64,000 nt of DNA. It comes from Streptomyces xinghaiensis S187. GTDB taxonomy: Bacteria; Actinomycetota; Actinomycetes; Streptomycetales; Streptomycetaceae. Below are positions 15,957-25,647 of this stretch, one piece after another. Under the pieces are notes generated by a model. That model had not been told where the DNA came from and did no database searches. It saw only the letters and a list, made by a program, of their open reading frames with translations. The stretch spans positions 1,984,001 to 2,048,000 of the forward strand of contig NZ_CP023202.1 in assembly GCF_000220705.2 (NCBI RefSeq), written 5' to 3'. A program made the translations under genes and the position numbers. Position 1 is the first letter of the stretch. The number at the start of each line of letters is the position of its first letter.

Positions 15957-18900
15957 GTGCAGGGACGTTTCAAGAGGGATAGCAGCGCTGCGGCGGACCC
16001 GGAGCTGCATGGCGGGGCCGACCGCGGCCTCTCGCCCGAGCGCGCCCAGGGCCCCGGAGCCACGACCGGCGACCAGGGTTCCGACCGGGCCGCCCCGACA
16101 CAGGCGCAGGGCGGGGGTGACGGTTCCGGCTCGCCGGACGTCTCCCCTCCCAGCGCCGGCACACGACTCGCGCTGCGCAACTGGCGCATCAGCACCCGTC
16201 TGGTCTCCCTGCTGGCCCTGCCGGTCATCGCGGCGACCACCCTGGGCGCGCTGCGGATCGACACCTCCATGGACGATCTCGAGCAGCTGGAGAACATGCA
16301 GCTGCTGACCGAGATGACCAAGCAGGCCACCGAGCTGGCGTCCGCCCTCCAGGAGGAGCGCGACCACTCGGCCGGCCCGCTGGCGGCCGGGGACAAGAAG
16401 AACGACGACGTCGTCTACCCCCGGCAGCAGACCGACCGGGCCAAGCAGGCGTTCCGCGAGGCCACCCAGGAGATCGAGTCCTCGGAGGACGACGCCCTCG
16501 TGGGCGTCAACTCCTCGCTCGTCAACATCCTCAAGCAGCTGGAGCAGATCAAGCAGATCCGCTCCAACGCGTACGCCGACAGCGAGTACATCGCGCTGAC
16601 CGTCTACCAGTACAACCAGCTGATCACCTCGCTGCTCTCCCTCTCACAGGACATGGCGCAGGCGACCAGCAACACCGAGATGATCCGCGCCACCCGCGCG
16701 CTGGCCGCGTTCTCCTCCGCCAAGGAGTACGCGTCCATCCAGCGCGCGATGATCACCGCGGCCCTCGCCAACGAGCCCAAGCCGAAGCTCGTCGCGAGCG
16801 ACCGGCTCTACGGCGAGAGCGCGCTGCTGAGCGAGGAATCGACCCTCGCCCAGTTCAGCCAGATCTACGACGGCAAGCAGACCACCGAGGAACTCCTCCA
16901 GGCCCTGGAGGACGGCGGCAGCGCCAACATCATCCTGGCGGACAAGTACGCGGCCCGGATGCTCAAGCCGGACAGCCCGATCGCGAACGAGACGCGGTCG
17001 TACAAGGACTGGTACGACCAGGACACCGCCAAGATCGAAGAGATGTCCAAGATCGAGGCGACCCTGCTCTCCGAGATGGAGGACAAGGCGCGCCAGCTGC
17101 GGTCGGAGGCCCAGCGGGACGCCCTGCTCAACGGTCTGGTCATCCTGCTGGTCCTCGGCGTCTCGCTGGTCGGCGCGTTCGTCGTGGCCCGCTCCATGGT
17201 CCGCTCGCTCCGCCGGCTGCAGGACACCGCCCAGGAAGTCTCCGAGAAGCGGCTGCCCGAGCTGGTCAAGCAGCTCTCCGAGGCCGACCCGCAGGACGTG
17301 GACACCTCCGTCGCCTCCGTCGGTGTGCACAGCAAGGACGAGATCGGCCGGGTGGCCGCGGCCTTCGACGACGTGCACCGCGAGGCGGTCCGCCTCGCCG
17401 CCGAGCAGGCGCTGCTGCGGGGCAACGTCAACGCGATGTTCACCAACCTCTCGCGCCGCAGCCAGGGCCTCATCCAGCGCCAGCTCTCGCTCATCTCCGA
17501 GCTGGAGAGCCGCGAGGCCGACCCCGACCAGCTGTCCTCGCTCTTCAAGCTGGACCACCTCGCGACCCGTATGCGCCGTAACGGCGAGAACCTCCTCGTC
17601 CTCGCGGGCGAGGAGCCGGGCCGCCGGTGGACCCGCCCCGTCCCGCTGGTCGACGTGCTCCGCGCCGCAGCCTCCGAGGTGGAGCAGTACGAGCGCATCG
17701 AACTGAGCTCCGTGCCCTCGACCGAGGTCGCCGGCCGGGTCGTCAACGACCTCGTGCACCTCCTCGCCGAGCTGCTGGAGAACGCCACCTCGTTCTCCTC
17801 CCCGCAGACCAAGGTCAAGGTCACCGGTCACGCGCTGCCCGACGGCCGGGTGCTGGTCGAGATCCACGACACCGGTATCGGCCTCTCCCCCGAGGACCTG
17901 GCGGACATCAACGAGCGGCTGGCCAGCCCGCCGACCGTGGACGTCTCCGTCTCCCGCCGGATGGGCCTCTTCGTGGTCGGCCGCCTCTCCCAGCGGCACG
18001 GCATCCGCATCCAGCTCCGGCCCTCCGACTCGGGCGGCACCACCGCCCTCGTCATGCTGCCGGTCGACGTGGCCCAGAGCGGCCGCAAGGCCCCCGGCGG
18101 CAAGCCGAACGCCGGCCCCGCCGCGCAGGGCCCCGGCGGCGGCCCGGGCGGGCCGCAGGGCAACCGGCTCGCCGGCATGGCACCCCGCGGCCAGGTTCCC
18201 GGCGGCGGCCGTCCGGCCCTGCCGGGCCGCGACGGCGCTCCGGGCGGTGGCCCCGGCGGACGTCCGGACAGCGGTCCGCCGCAGCGCCCGCAGCAGGGTG
18301 GCGGCCCGGCCTACGGCGACCCCTCGCAGGGTCAGGGCCGCGGCGGACCGGGTGGTCCCGGCGGCGGTCCCGGAACGAACGTCTTCGGTGCCCCGGCTCC
18401 CGGCTCCGGCGCGCCCGCGCGCCAGGCCGCTCCGGAGGACCGGTCCCGCCGCTCCGCGTTCCCGCAGCAGGGTTCCGGCCCCGGCGCCGCCCAGCCGCCC
18501 GTGGCACCGCCCACGGGTGCGCCGCGGCAGGCACCGGGCCGCGGTCCCGCGTCCGCCGGGCAGGGTCCGCGGGCCCAGATCCCGCCGCGCGGTCCCGCCG
18601 GCGAGCTGCCGGGCGGGCCGTCCCGCCCGCAGGACGGGCCGCGGCCGGCCGAGCCGTCCGGTACGAGCTGGGGAGCCCGCAGGGCGGCCGGTGGCGACGA
18701 CTGGCCCGGTTCCCGGCCCGAGGCGCCGCGCGGCCACGAGGACGCGGAGTCGACGGCGCAGTTCCCGCGTCCCGACTTCACCGGTCCGCCCCCCGGGGCG
18801 CCGCAGCAGCGGCCCCCGGCGCCGCAGCAGTGGCAGGACGACACGGGCCAGTACCCGGCACCCCACGGCCAGGGCCGGCCCCCCGTCCGGGACGACCGGG

Positions 18901-19550
18901 ACCAGGGCGACACCGCCCAGTTCCCGCGCATCGGCCAGAACGCTCCGCAGCCCGCGGCGCAGCAGCAGCCGGAGCGGCGGGCGCCGCAGCAGCGGCGCTC
19001 CGAGCCGGAGGCGCTGCCCCCGGCCACCGGGCCCGGCGACGGCCGTACGCCGCTGTTCGAGGCGCTGGAGTCCGACTGGTTCCGCGGCATCCGCGGCGGC
19101 CAGCCGGGGCAGAACGGCCAGGAGCCGCAGACCCGCTCCGAGCCGCAGCCCCGTCCGGAGCAGCCCGCTCCGGCGTCCGCTCCGCCGCCCCCACAGCGGC
19201 GGGAGCCGGCCCGTGCCGAGAGCAACGGCACCAACGGCTCCAACGGCACGGCATGGCGTTCGTCCCCCAACGACGAGCTGGGCCGGCAGGCCGAGCGCGT
19301 ACGCCAGCCCGCCGCCGGCGGCCTCACCACCTCCGGACTGCCGCGCCGGGTCCCCCGGGCGAACCTCGTGGCGGGCACGGCACAGCAGCCGGAGACCGTA
19401 CAGCCCGGCCCGCAGGTTTCCCGGGCGCCCGCCGATGTGCGCGGGCGTCTCACCAATCTCCGCCGGGGTATCCAGCAGGGCCGCCAGGCCGGGCACAACC
19501 CGGGCCCCGGCGAGCACGGCATTGGTCCCACTTACCATCAGGAGCGTTAG
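15957..19550 (+). CDS. cvnA1: Conservon sensor histidine kinase-like protein CvnA, first copy
   Basis: CvnA is the membrane sensor of the conservon, a four-protein assembly likened to a eukaryotic G-protein-coupled receptor system. The 1197-residue protein has a Pro/Gly/Ser N-tail, a first membrane helix near residues 82-98, an extracytoplasmic nitrate-sensor-like helical domain, a second helix near 390-410 and a HAMP-like linker. Then come a dimerisation segment with LDHLATRMRRNGENLL (His near 533) and an ATPase domain with ELLENATSF and HDTGIGL. From about residue 710 it is Pro/Gln/Gly-rich, ending in a conserved module with SGLPRRVPRANLV and DVRGRLTNLRRG. The GTG start has AGAGG upstream at the same spacing as in the second cvnA. 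Confidence 0.92.
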   Translation: MQGRFKRDSSAAADPELHGGADRGLSPERAQGPGATTGDQGSDRAAPTQAQGGGDGSGSPDVSPPSAGTRLALRNWRISTRLVSLLALPVIAATTLGALRIDTSMDDLEQLENMQLLTEMTKQATELASALQEERDHSAGPLAAGDKKNDDVVYPRQQTDRAKQAFREATQEIESSEDDALVGVNSSLVNILKQLEQIKQIRSNAYADSEYIALTVYQYNQLITSLLSLSQDMAQATSNTEMIRATRALAAFSSAKEYASIQRAMITAALANEPKPKLVASDRLYGESALLSEESTLAQFSQIYDGKQTTEELLQALEDGGSANIILADKYAARMLKPDSPIANETRSYKDWYDQDTAKIEEMSKIEATLLSEMEDKARQLRSEAQRDALLNGLVILLVLGVSLVGAFVVARSMVRSLRRLQDTAQEVSEKRLPELVKQLSEADPQDVDTSVASVGVHSKDEIGRVAAAFDDVHREAVRLAAEQALLRGNVNAMFTNLSRRSQGLIQRQLSLISELESREADPDQLSSLFKLDHLATRMRRNGENLLVLAGEEPGRRWTRPVPLVDVLRAAASEVEQYERIELSSVPSTEVAGRVVNDLVHLLAELLENATSFSSPQTKVKVTGHALPDGRVLVEIHDTGIGLSPEDLADINERLASPPTVDVSVSRRMGLFVVGRLSQRHGIRIQLRPSDSGGTTALVMLPVDVAQSGRKAPGGKPNAGPAAQGPGGGPGGPQGNRLAGMAPRGQVPGGGRPALPGRDGAPGGGPGGRPDSGPPQRPQQGGGPAYGDPSQGQGRGGPGGPGGGPGTNVFGAPAPGSGAPARQAAPEDRSRRSAFPQQGSGPGAAQPPVAPPTGAPRQAPGRGPASAGQGPRAQIPPRGPAGELPGGPSRPQDGPRPAEPSGTSWGARRAAGGDDWPGSRPEAPRGHEDAESTAQFPRPDFTGPPPGAPQQRPPAPQQWQDDTGQYPAPHGQGRPPVRDDRDQGDTAQFPRIGQNAPQPAAQQQPERRAPQQRRSEPEALPPATGPGDGRTPLFEALESDWFRGIRGGQPGQNGQEPQTRSEPQPRPEQPAPASAPPPPQRREPARAESNGTNGSNGTAWRSSPNDELGRQAERVRQPAAGGLTTSGLPRRVPRANLVAGTAQQPETVQPGPQVSRAPADVRGRLTNLRRGIQQGRQAGHNPGPGEHGIGPTYHQER

Positions 19551-19973
19551 TTGAGCCCGATGAGCCAGGCGGCGCAGAACCTGAACTGGTTGATCACCAA
19601 CTTCGTGGACAACACCCCTGGGGTGTCCCACACCGTGGTGGTATCCGCCGACGGACTCCTCCTCGCGATGTCCGAAGGGTTCCCGCGCGACCGCGCCGAC
19701 CAGCTGGCGGCCGTGGCCTCCGGCCTGACGTCGCTGACGGCCGGCGCCTCCCGCATCTTCGAGGGCGGCGCCGTCAACCAGACCGTGGTGGAGATGGAAC
19801 GGGGGTTCCTCTTCATCATGTCCGTCTCCGACGGTTCCTCCCTGGCCGTCCTCGCCCACCCCGATTGCGACATCGGCCTCGTGGGCTACGAGATGGCCCT
19901 CCTGGTCGACCGCGCCGGAACCGTCCTCACCCCGGACCTCCGAGCCGAACTCCAGGGAAGTCTTCTCAACTGA
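19551..19973 (+). CDS. cvnB1: Roadblock/LC7 protein CvnB, first copy
   Basis: CvnB is a roadblock/LC7-fold protein that binds the CvnD GTPase, by analogy with MglB. It shows AAQNLNWLITNFVDNTPGVS, VVVSADGLLLAMSEGFPR and LVGYEMALLVDRAG. AGGAG lies 6 bases before a TTG start (MSPMSQAAQN); the ATG at 19560 would give the more usual 137-residue form but is too far from the Shine-Dalgarno. It begins directly after the cvnA stop. The protein differs from the second CvnB at one residue only (HPDC here, HPEC there). Confidence 0.93.
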   Translation: MSPMSQAAQNLNWLITNFVDNTPGVSHTVVVSADGLLLAMSEGFPRDRADQLAAVASGLTSLTAGASRIFEGGAVNQTVVEMERGFLFIMSVSDGSSLAVLAHPDCDIGLVGYEMALLVDRAGTVLTPDLRAELQGSLLN

Positions 19974-20085
19974 TCGAACGACCTAGGTACGACCAACCGA
20001 CCGTCGGGCCGATCCCCCCTCGCACCACCGGCCTCCCCCCATCGGTCCCCGCCAGACGACAACCGTTGTCCAGCCCGGAGGAACC

Positions 20086-20496
20086 ATGACCCCGCCGCCC
20101 GCCTCGCCCGGCCCGTACGGCGCCGCACACCAAGCGCCGTACGGGGACGACGGCGACCAGCCACTGGTGCGGCCGTACGCCATGACCGGTGGCCGGACCC
20201 GCCCGCGCTACCAGCTCGCCATCGAGGCGCTGGTCAGCACCACGGCCGACCCCTCCCAGCTGGGGACGCTGCTCCCCGAGCACGCCCGGATCTGCCACCT
20301 GTGCCGTGAGGTCAAGTCGGTGGCCGAGATCTCCGCGCTGCTGGCGATACCCCTGGGGGTGGCCCGCATTCTGGTCGCCGACCTGGCCGAGGCCGGCATG
20401 GTGGCCATCCACCAGCCGGGCGGCAGCGGCGAGGCCGGCGGTACGCCGGATGTGACACTGCTCGAAAGGGTGCTCAGTGGACTTCGGAAGCTCTAA
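20086..20496 (+). CDS. cvnC1: DUF742 protein CvnC, first copy
   Basis: This 136-residue protein is a DUF742 member. After a short Pro/Gly-rich N-tail it has LVRPYAMTGGRTRPRYQLAI and a winged-helix-like core ARICHLCREVKSVAEISALL, then VARILVADLAEAGMVAIHQP. It lacks an obvious DNA-binding role and is thought to link sensor and GTPase in the conservon complex. GGAGGAACC leads into the ATG. Its last 20 bases overlap cvnD, so CvnC and CvnD are made in a coupled way. The gap to cvnB is 112 bases, longer than elsewhere in the operon. Confidence 0.93.
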   Translation: MTPPPASPGPYGAAHQAPYGDDGDQPLVRPYAMTGGRTRPRYQLAIEALVSTTADPSQLGTLLPEHARICHLCREVKSVAEISALLAIPLGVARILVADLAEAGMVAIHQPGGSGEAGGTPDVTLLERVLSGLRKL

Positions 20497-21055
20497 CGCC
20501 GCGCCACGCGCCACCACGTCGGCGAAGATCGTGGTGGCGGGTGGCTTCGGCGTGGGCAAGACCACGTTCGTCGGTGCGGTGTCGGAGATCAATCCGCTGC
20601 GCACCGAGGCCGTGATGACCTCTGCCTCGGCGGGGATCGACGACCTCAGCCACGTCCAGGACAAGACCACCACCACGGTGGCGATGGACTTCGGCCGCAT
20701 CACGCTGGACCAGGACCTGATCCTGTACCTGTTCGGCACCCCCGGACAGGACCGCTTCTGGTTCATGTGGGACGACCTCGTCCGCGGCGCCATCGGCGCC
20801 GTCGTCCTCGTCGACACCCGCCGCCTCGCCGACTGCTTCCCCGCCGTCGACTACTTCGAGAACAGCGGCCTCCCCTTCGTCATCGCCCTCAACGGCTTCG
20901 ACGGACACCAGCCCTACACCCCCGAAGAAGTCCGCGAAGCCCTCCAGATCGGCCCCGACGCCCCCATCATCACCACCGACGCACGCCACCGCGCCGACGC
21001 CAAGAGCGCCCTCATCACCCTCGTCGAACACGCCCTCATGGCACGCCTGAAGTAG
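20477..21055 (+). CDS. cvnD1: Ras-like GTPase CvnD, first copy
   Basis: CvnD is the small GTPase output of the conservon, related to MglA. The 192-residue protein has the P-loop GGFGVGKTTF at residues 22-31, a switch region with TTTTVAMDFGRI, the G3 motif LFGTPGQDRFWFMWDDL and a GAVVLVDTRRL strand; NGFD sits where the NKxD motif is expected and departs from it. The ATG lies inside cvnC. From about 20700 the DNA matches the second cvnD base for base as far as I can read, which suggests gene conversion. A terminator follows. Confidence 0.94.
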   Translation: MDFGSSNAAPRATTSAKIVVAGGFGVGKTTFVGAVSEINPLRTEAVMTSASAGIDDLSHVQDKTTTTVAMDFGRITLDQDLILYLFGTPGQDRFWFMWDDLVRGAIGAVVLVDTRRLADCFPAVDYFENSGLPFVIALNGFDGHQPYTPEEVREALQIGPDAPIITTDARHRADAKSALITLVEHALMARLK

Positions 21056-21098
21056 CGTCCTCCAGCCAACTGCCGGGACGGACCGGAGAGTTGGCCAT

Positions 21099-21132
21099 GA
21101 GGCGGGCTGTGTCGTTTGACACGGCCCGCCTC
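21099..21132 (+). terminator. Terminator of the first conservon
   Basis: GAGGCGGGCTGTGTC and GACACGGCCCGCCTC form a 15-bp stem with one G-T pair and a GTTT loop, 44 bases after cvnD1. It separates cvn1 from cvn2, so the second conservon should have its own promoter. Confidence 0.75.
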
Positions 21133-21402
21133 CGTGTTCATAACGATTCCACAGACAATTACCCCGGCCGGTAAACCCGATGCGTTCGAACAACTTCACA
21201 GCGCTCATAATTCGGGCAGGTTATGAAGGTCTTTGCGTTGAATGTCGCTTTCATCCACCCGTTCCGAGACCTCGTGGGGCCGCTTCCCGGTGTTTGGAAT
21301 GCGCACGCCTGACGTGCTGCAATTCCCTGAAACTCCTGCACAGGAGCTTGTCCAGGACAGACGGCACACGTGACGTGCCGGCGCCGAGAGGTTGTTGGTC
21401 GA
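21133..21402. other. Upstream region of the second conservon
   Basis: The gap between the cvn1 terminator and cvnA2 is AT-richer near 21130-21260. TTGAAT, CATAAT and TTATGA occur but no -35/-10 pair with 16-18 base spacing is convincing. No gene is supported here. It must hold the cvn2 promoter if the terminator works. Confidence 0.4.
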
Positions 21403-24400
21403 GTGAGGCGAAGCAAGTCCGGCCCCGCGTCGCACGAGGCGTCGCGCGGCAACTTCACCCCGCCGTCGCGCACAGCGGCGCCACCGTCCGCGGAGGGGCA
21501 CGAACCGCCCCCGCCGCCGTCGCGCGGCAGCCGGTTCTCCGTGCAGAACTGGCGGGTGCCCGCCAAGCTGAACGCGATTCTGCTGATCCCCGTCCTGGTC
21601 GGCCTGGTCCTGGGTCTCTTCCAGGTCAACGGCTCGATCAACACGCTGCAGGAGGCGAACGAGGCCGAGCGCACCGCGCGTCTCGTCCGGGCCGCCGCCA
21701 CCTACGGTCACCTGCTGCTGGACGAGCGCGACGTCACCGCCGCCCCGCTGCTCGCGGGTGACCGGGACAGCAAGGTCGTCACCGAGGCCCGCGCCGCGAG
21801 CGACGCGGCCCGCCAGGACTTCGAGACCGCCGTCCAGGACATGCCCGACAGGCCGGGCCTCAACCGCCGGCTGGACGCCTACCGCGAGGTCGAGCCCCAG
21901 CTCGAGAGCCTCCGCGAGAACGCCTACACCAGCAAGCTCCCGGGGGTGCAGACCGAGGAGAACTACGTCCGGGTCCAGCACGTCCTGATGGAGTTCGCCA
22001 ACGAGCTCGGCCTCGGCACGGGCAACGTCACCAGCTACGGCCGCACGGTCTACGCGATCTCGCTGACCAAGGCCGCGCTCTCGCTGGAGCGCTCCATCGG
22101 TATGCACCTGCTGGTCAAGCCCGGTCCCGACGCGGCCAGCCGCGGCGCCCAGCTGACCGCCTTCAGCTCGTACGCCTACCTGGAGAACATCGCCCTCGGC
22201 GAGTACGTGGGCGGCGGCACGCCGCAGGACCAGCAGCTCCTGGAGAGCGAGCTGCGGAAGGCCCAGGAGAAGGGCAAGGAGAAGGTCGAGGAGGCCAAGC
22301 GGCAGGCGGACGCCGCCGGGACCGTCTTCATCCCGCCGCCCTCCTTCGACAAGATGGTCACCTCGATCGCCACCAACCGGAACGGCGACGAGCTGAAGGA
22401 AGCCGGCATCACCCCGGAGACCTGGTTCGCCACCGCGACCGGCAAGTTCGACGCCTACCGCTCGGTGGAGAAGAAGCTCGTCGACGACGCGGTGGCCGAA
22501 ACCCGGAACATCTCCAGCGACGCCCAGCGGGAAGCCATCATCACCGGCGTCCTGGTGGTCCTCGCCCTGCTGGCCGCCTTCATCCTGGCCGGTATGACCG
22601 CCCGCTCGATGAGCCGCTCCATGCAGCGCCTGCGCAACGCCGCCTTCGACGTGGCCGAGCAGCGCCTGCCGGGCCTCGTCGACCAGCTCTCGCGGACCGA
22701 CCCGGGCCGGGTCGACACCCGCGTCGAGCCCATCCCGATCACCAGCCGCGACGAGATCGGCGAGGTGGCCCGCGCCTTCGACCAGGTCCACCGCGAGGCG
22801 GTCCGGCTCGCCTCCGAGCAGGCCCTCCTCCGGGGCAACGTCAACGCGATCTTCACCAACCTCTCCCGCCGCAACCAGGGCCTCATCGAACGCCAGCTCA
22901 CCCTGATCACCGACCTCGAGAACAACGAGGCGGACCCGGACCAGCTGGAGAACCTGTTCAAGATGGACCACCTCGCGACGCGCATGCGCCGCAACGGTGA
23001 GAACCTCCTGGTCCTCGCGGGCGAGGAGCCCGGCCGCCGCTGGAACCAGCCGGTCCCGCTGATCGACGTGCTCCGCGCCGCCGCCTCCGAGGTGGAGCAG
23101 TACGAGCGCATCGAACTGAGCGGCGTCCCGGAGACGGAGATCCACGGCACCGCGGTCTCCGACCTCGTGCACCTCCTCGCCGAGCTGCTGGAGAACGCCA
23201 CCTCGTTCTCCTCACCGCAGACCAAGGTGCGGGTCACCGCGACCCGGCTCCCCGACGGCCGCATCATGGTCGAGATCCACGACAAGGGCATCGGCCTCAC
23301 CGCCGAGGACTTCGCGGACATCAACCACAAGCTGGCCAACCCGCCCACCGTGGACGTGGCGGTCGCCCGGCGCATGGGCCTGTTCGTGGTCGGCCGCCTC
23401 GCGGACCGGCACGGCATCCGCGTCCAGCTCCGCCCCTCCGGCGAGCAGGCCGGCACCACCTCGCTGGTCATGCTGCCCGAGAACATCACTCATGGCGGTG
23501 GCGGCGAACAGCCCTCCGAGGACGACTTCACGGTCTCCCGGATCGTCCCGGAGCAGCCGCAGGCCTACGGCGGCATCCAGGAGCACCAGATCCCGGCCCG
23601 GACGGCGGCCGAACTCGGCTTCGACGAGTCCCGTTACGAGCGGGCACCCGACGACGCCCGGGAACTGGACTCCGTGGGCCGCTCCCGGCTCCGGGAGGAG
23701 CGCCGCGCCCAGCTGGAGGCCTCGGCCGAGCAGCAGCCGGTGTACCGGGACGAGAGGGAGCCGCAGGGGTACCACCAGGAGGCCCCGCAGGAGCCCCAGG
23801 GCTACGAAGCGGAATATCCCCGGGCCGCCTATCCGGAGCAGGACTACGCCGGACAGGACTTCGCCGGACAGGACTTCCGGAACTCCGGTTACCAGGACGC
23901 GGGTTACCCGCAGAACGGCTATCCTGATGCGGCCTACGGCGAAGCCGCCCCCGCTGACCAGCAGTCGTACTCGCCCTTCGGTGCTCAGCCCGCACAGCCC
24001 GCGCCACCCGCGCAGGACCGGTGGTCCGAGCCCTTCGGCCGGGACGACCGGTACGAACCGGATCACGGACCGGATCACGGACCGGAATCGGAACCCTCCG
24101 ACGCTCCCGCTGACCGGCCGGAAAGCGTAGGCTTCGAACGTCCGGGCCCCTCCCCGAGCGGCGCCCAGTCCCTGACCGGCGCGGGTCTCCCCCGCCGGGA
24201 CAAGGCCTGGCAGCCGTCCGGGGAACGGGAGCAGAAGCCGCAGGAGACCTCTCCGACGGACGACCCGGACTGGCGCTCGGCGAACGACGACCGCTGGCAC
24301 CGGGCCGAGCGTCTCCGGGAGCCCAAGGCAGGCGGGGTGACCCCCTCCGGTCTCCCCCGTCGGGTACCCAAGGCCAACCTGGTCGAGGGCACCGCAGAAC

Positions 24401-24564
24401 AGACCCCGCAGGGCGGCCCCTCGGTCTCCCGCGCCCCGGAGGACGTCCGCGGCAGGTTGAGCAACCTGCGCCGCGGCGTCCAGCGGGGACGTAACGCGGG
24501 GACGGACACAGGCCACCAGGGCTTCGGCCCCGGCGGCAGCAGCACCTACGATCAGGAGCGTTAG
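21403..24564 (+). CDS. cvnA2: Conservon sensor histidine kinase-like protein CvnA, second copy
   Basis: This 1053-residue paralogue of the first CvnA has the same plan. There is a short Pro/Arg N-tail, membrane helices near residues 55-75 and 377-397, a HAMP-like linker, MDHLATRMRRNGENLL (His near 520), and an ATPase domain with ELLENATSF and HDKGIGL. The tail is longer in acidic, Tyr and Gln residues from about 695, with units such as AGQDFAGQDF. The extracytoplasmic domain differs from the first CvnA, so it should sense another signal, while the cytoplasmic core is very similar. The C-terminal module SGLPRRVPKANLV and DVRGRLSNLRRG is kept. GAGAGG precedes the GTG start. Confidence 0.92.
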   Translation: MRRSKSGPASHEASRGNFTPPSRTAAPPSAEGHEPPPPPSRGSRFSVQNWRVPAKLNAILLIPVLVGLVLGLFQVNGSINTLQEANEAERTARLVRAAATYGHLLLDERDVTAAPLLAGDRDSKVVTEARAASDAARQDFETAVQDMPDRPGLNRRLDAYREVEPQLESLRENAYTSKLPGVQTEENYVRVQHVLMEFANELGLGTGNVTSYGRTVYAISLTKAALSLERSIGMHLLVKPGPDAASRGAQLTAFSSYAYLENIALGEYVGGGTPQDQQLLESELRKAQEKGKEKVEEAKRQADAAGTVFIPPPSFDKMVTSIATNRNGDELKEAGITPETWFATATGKFDAYRSVEKKLVDDAVAETRNISSDAQREAIITGVLVVLALLAAFILAGMTARSMSRSMQRLRNAAFDVAEQRLPGLVDQLSRTDPGRVDTRVEPIPITSRDEIGEVARAFDQVHREAVRLASEQALLRGNVNAIFTNLSRRNQGLIERQLTLITDLENNEADPDQLENLFKMDHLATRMRRNGENLLVLAGEEPGRRWNQPVPLIDVLRAAASEVEQYERIELSGVPETEIHGTAVSDLVHLLAELLENATSFSSPQTKVRVTATRLPDGRIMVEIHDKGIGLTAEDFADINHKLANPPTVDVAVARRMGLFVVGRLADRHGIRVQLRPSGEQAGTTSLVMLPENITHGGGGEQPSEDDFTVSRIVPEQPQAYGGIQEHQIPARTAAELGFDESRYERAPDDARELDSVGRSRLREERRAQLEASAEQQPVYRDEREPQGYHQEAPQEPQGYEAEYPRAAYPEQDYAGQDFAGQDFRNSGYQDAGYPQNGYPDAAYGEAAPADQQSYSPFGAQPAQPAPPAQDRWSEPFGRDDRYEPDHGPDHGPESEPSDAPADRPESVGFERPGPSPSGAQSLTGAGLPRRDKAWQPSGEREQKPQETSPTDDPDWRSANDDRWHRAERLREPKAGGVTPSGLPRRVPKANLVEGTAEQTPQGGPSVSRAPEDVRGRLSNLRRGVQRGRNAGTDTGHQGFGPGGSSTYDQER

Positions 24565-24565
24565 T

Positions 24566-24988
24566 GTGAGCCCGATGAGCCAGGCGGCGCAGAACCTGAA
24601 CTGGTTGATCACCAACTTCGTGGACAACACCCCCGGGGTGTCCCACACCGTGGTGGTATCCGCCGACGGACTCCTCCTCGCGATGTCCGAAGGGTTCCCG
24701 CGCGACCGCGCCGACCAGCTGGCGGCCGTCGCCTCCGGCCTGACGTCGCTGACGGCCGGCGCCTCCCGCATCTTCGAGGGCGGCGCCGTCAACCAGACCG
24801 TGGTGGAGATGGAACGGGGGTTCCTCTTCATCATGTCCGTCTCCGACGGTTCCTCCCTGGCCGTGCTCGCCCACCCCGAGTGCGACATCGGCCTCGTGGG
24901 CTACGAGATGGCCCTCCTGGTCGACCGCGCCGGAACCGTCCTCACCCCGGACCTCCGAGCCGAACTCCAGGGAAGTCTTCTCAACTGA
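24566..24988 (+). CDS. cvnB2: Roadblock/LC7 protein CvnB, second copy
   Basis: 140 residues from a GTG (or 137 from the ATG 9 bases later). It is identical to the first CvnB except Glu for Asp in HPECDIGLVGYEM, and nearly identical at DNA level. AGGAG lies 8 bases before the GTG, which decides the start. Because CvnB is the same protein in both conservons, the two systems can probably exchange this partner. The gene begins one base after the cvnA2 stop codon. Confidence 0.93.
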   Translation: MSPMSQAAQNLNWLITNFVDNTPGVSHTVVVSADGLLLAMSEGFPRDRADQLAAVASGLTSLTAGASRIFEGGAVNQTVVEMERGFLFIMSVSDGSSLAVLAHPECDIGLVGYEMALLVDRAGTVLTPDLRAELQGSLLN

Positions 24989-25092
24989 CAGAGACACCGT
25001 GCGTTTCACGTCACCGCGCCATAAGGTGCGGTGACGCGGAACCGTCACAGCAACGGGGACCGGCAGAGCAGAGGCAGTTGGAGGAGGAAGAC

Positions 25093-25647
25093 GTGGCAAC
25101 GCCCCCGAGCGGGTACCCCTATGGCGGATATCAACCCCAGCCACAGGGCGAGCCCGGCCAGCGGTACGACTACCCCTCCGCTCCCGGTCACCACCAGGAG
25201 CCGCCTCCGCAGCGCTCCCCGTACGAGCAGCCTCCGCCCCAGCAGCAACCCCAGCATCAGCAGCCGCAGCAGCAGCGCCGGCACGGCTCCCCCGCGGCCG
25301 GCAGCAGGAACCCCCTGGTGCGGCCGTATGCCATGACCGGTGGCCGGACCCGCCCGCGCTACCAGCTCGCCATCGAGGCACTGGTGCACACCACGGCGGC
25401 CCCGGGCCAGCTGCAGGGCCAGCTGCCGGAGCACCAGCGGATCTGCCATCTGTGCCGGGAGATCAAGTCGGTGGCCGAGGTCTCCGCGCTCCTCACCATT
25501 CCTCTCGGCGTCGCCCGAATCCTCGTCGCCGACTTGGCCGAGGCCGGGCTCGTCGCCATCCATCAGCCCGGCGGCGACGAGTCCGCCGGCGGCCAGCCAG
25601 ACGTGACACTGCTCGAAAGGGTGCTCAGTGGACTTCGGAAGCTCTAG
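25093..25647 (+). CDS. cvnC2: DUF742 protein CvnC, second copy
   Basis: This 184-residue DUF742 protein has a longer N-tail than its partner in cvn1, about 70 residues rich in Pro and Gln (such as PPPQQQPQHQQPQQQRR). The core is LVRPYAMTGGRTRPRYQLAI, ICHLCREIKSVAEVSALLTI and VARILVADLAEAGLVAIHQP. GGAGGAGGAAG precedes the GTG start. It ends with a 20-base overlap with cvnD2, exactly as in cvn1. The tail is the most divergent part between the two copies and may set partner specificity, which is inference. Confidence 0.93.
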   Translation: MATPPSGYPYGGYQPQPQGEPGQRYDYPSAPGHHQEPPPQRSPYEQPPPQQQPQHQQPQQQRRHGSPAAGSRNPLVRPYAMTGGRTRPRYQLAIEALVHTTAAPGQLQGQLPEHQRICHLCREIKSVAEVSALLTIPLGVARILVADLAEAGLVAIHQPGGDESAGGQPDVTLLERVLSGLRKL

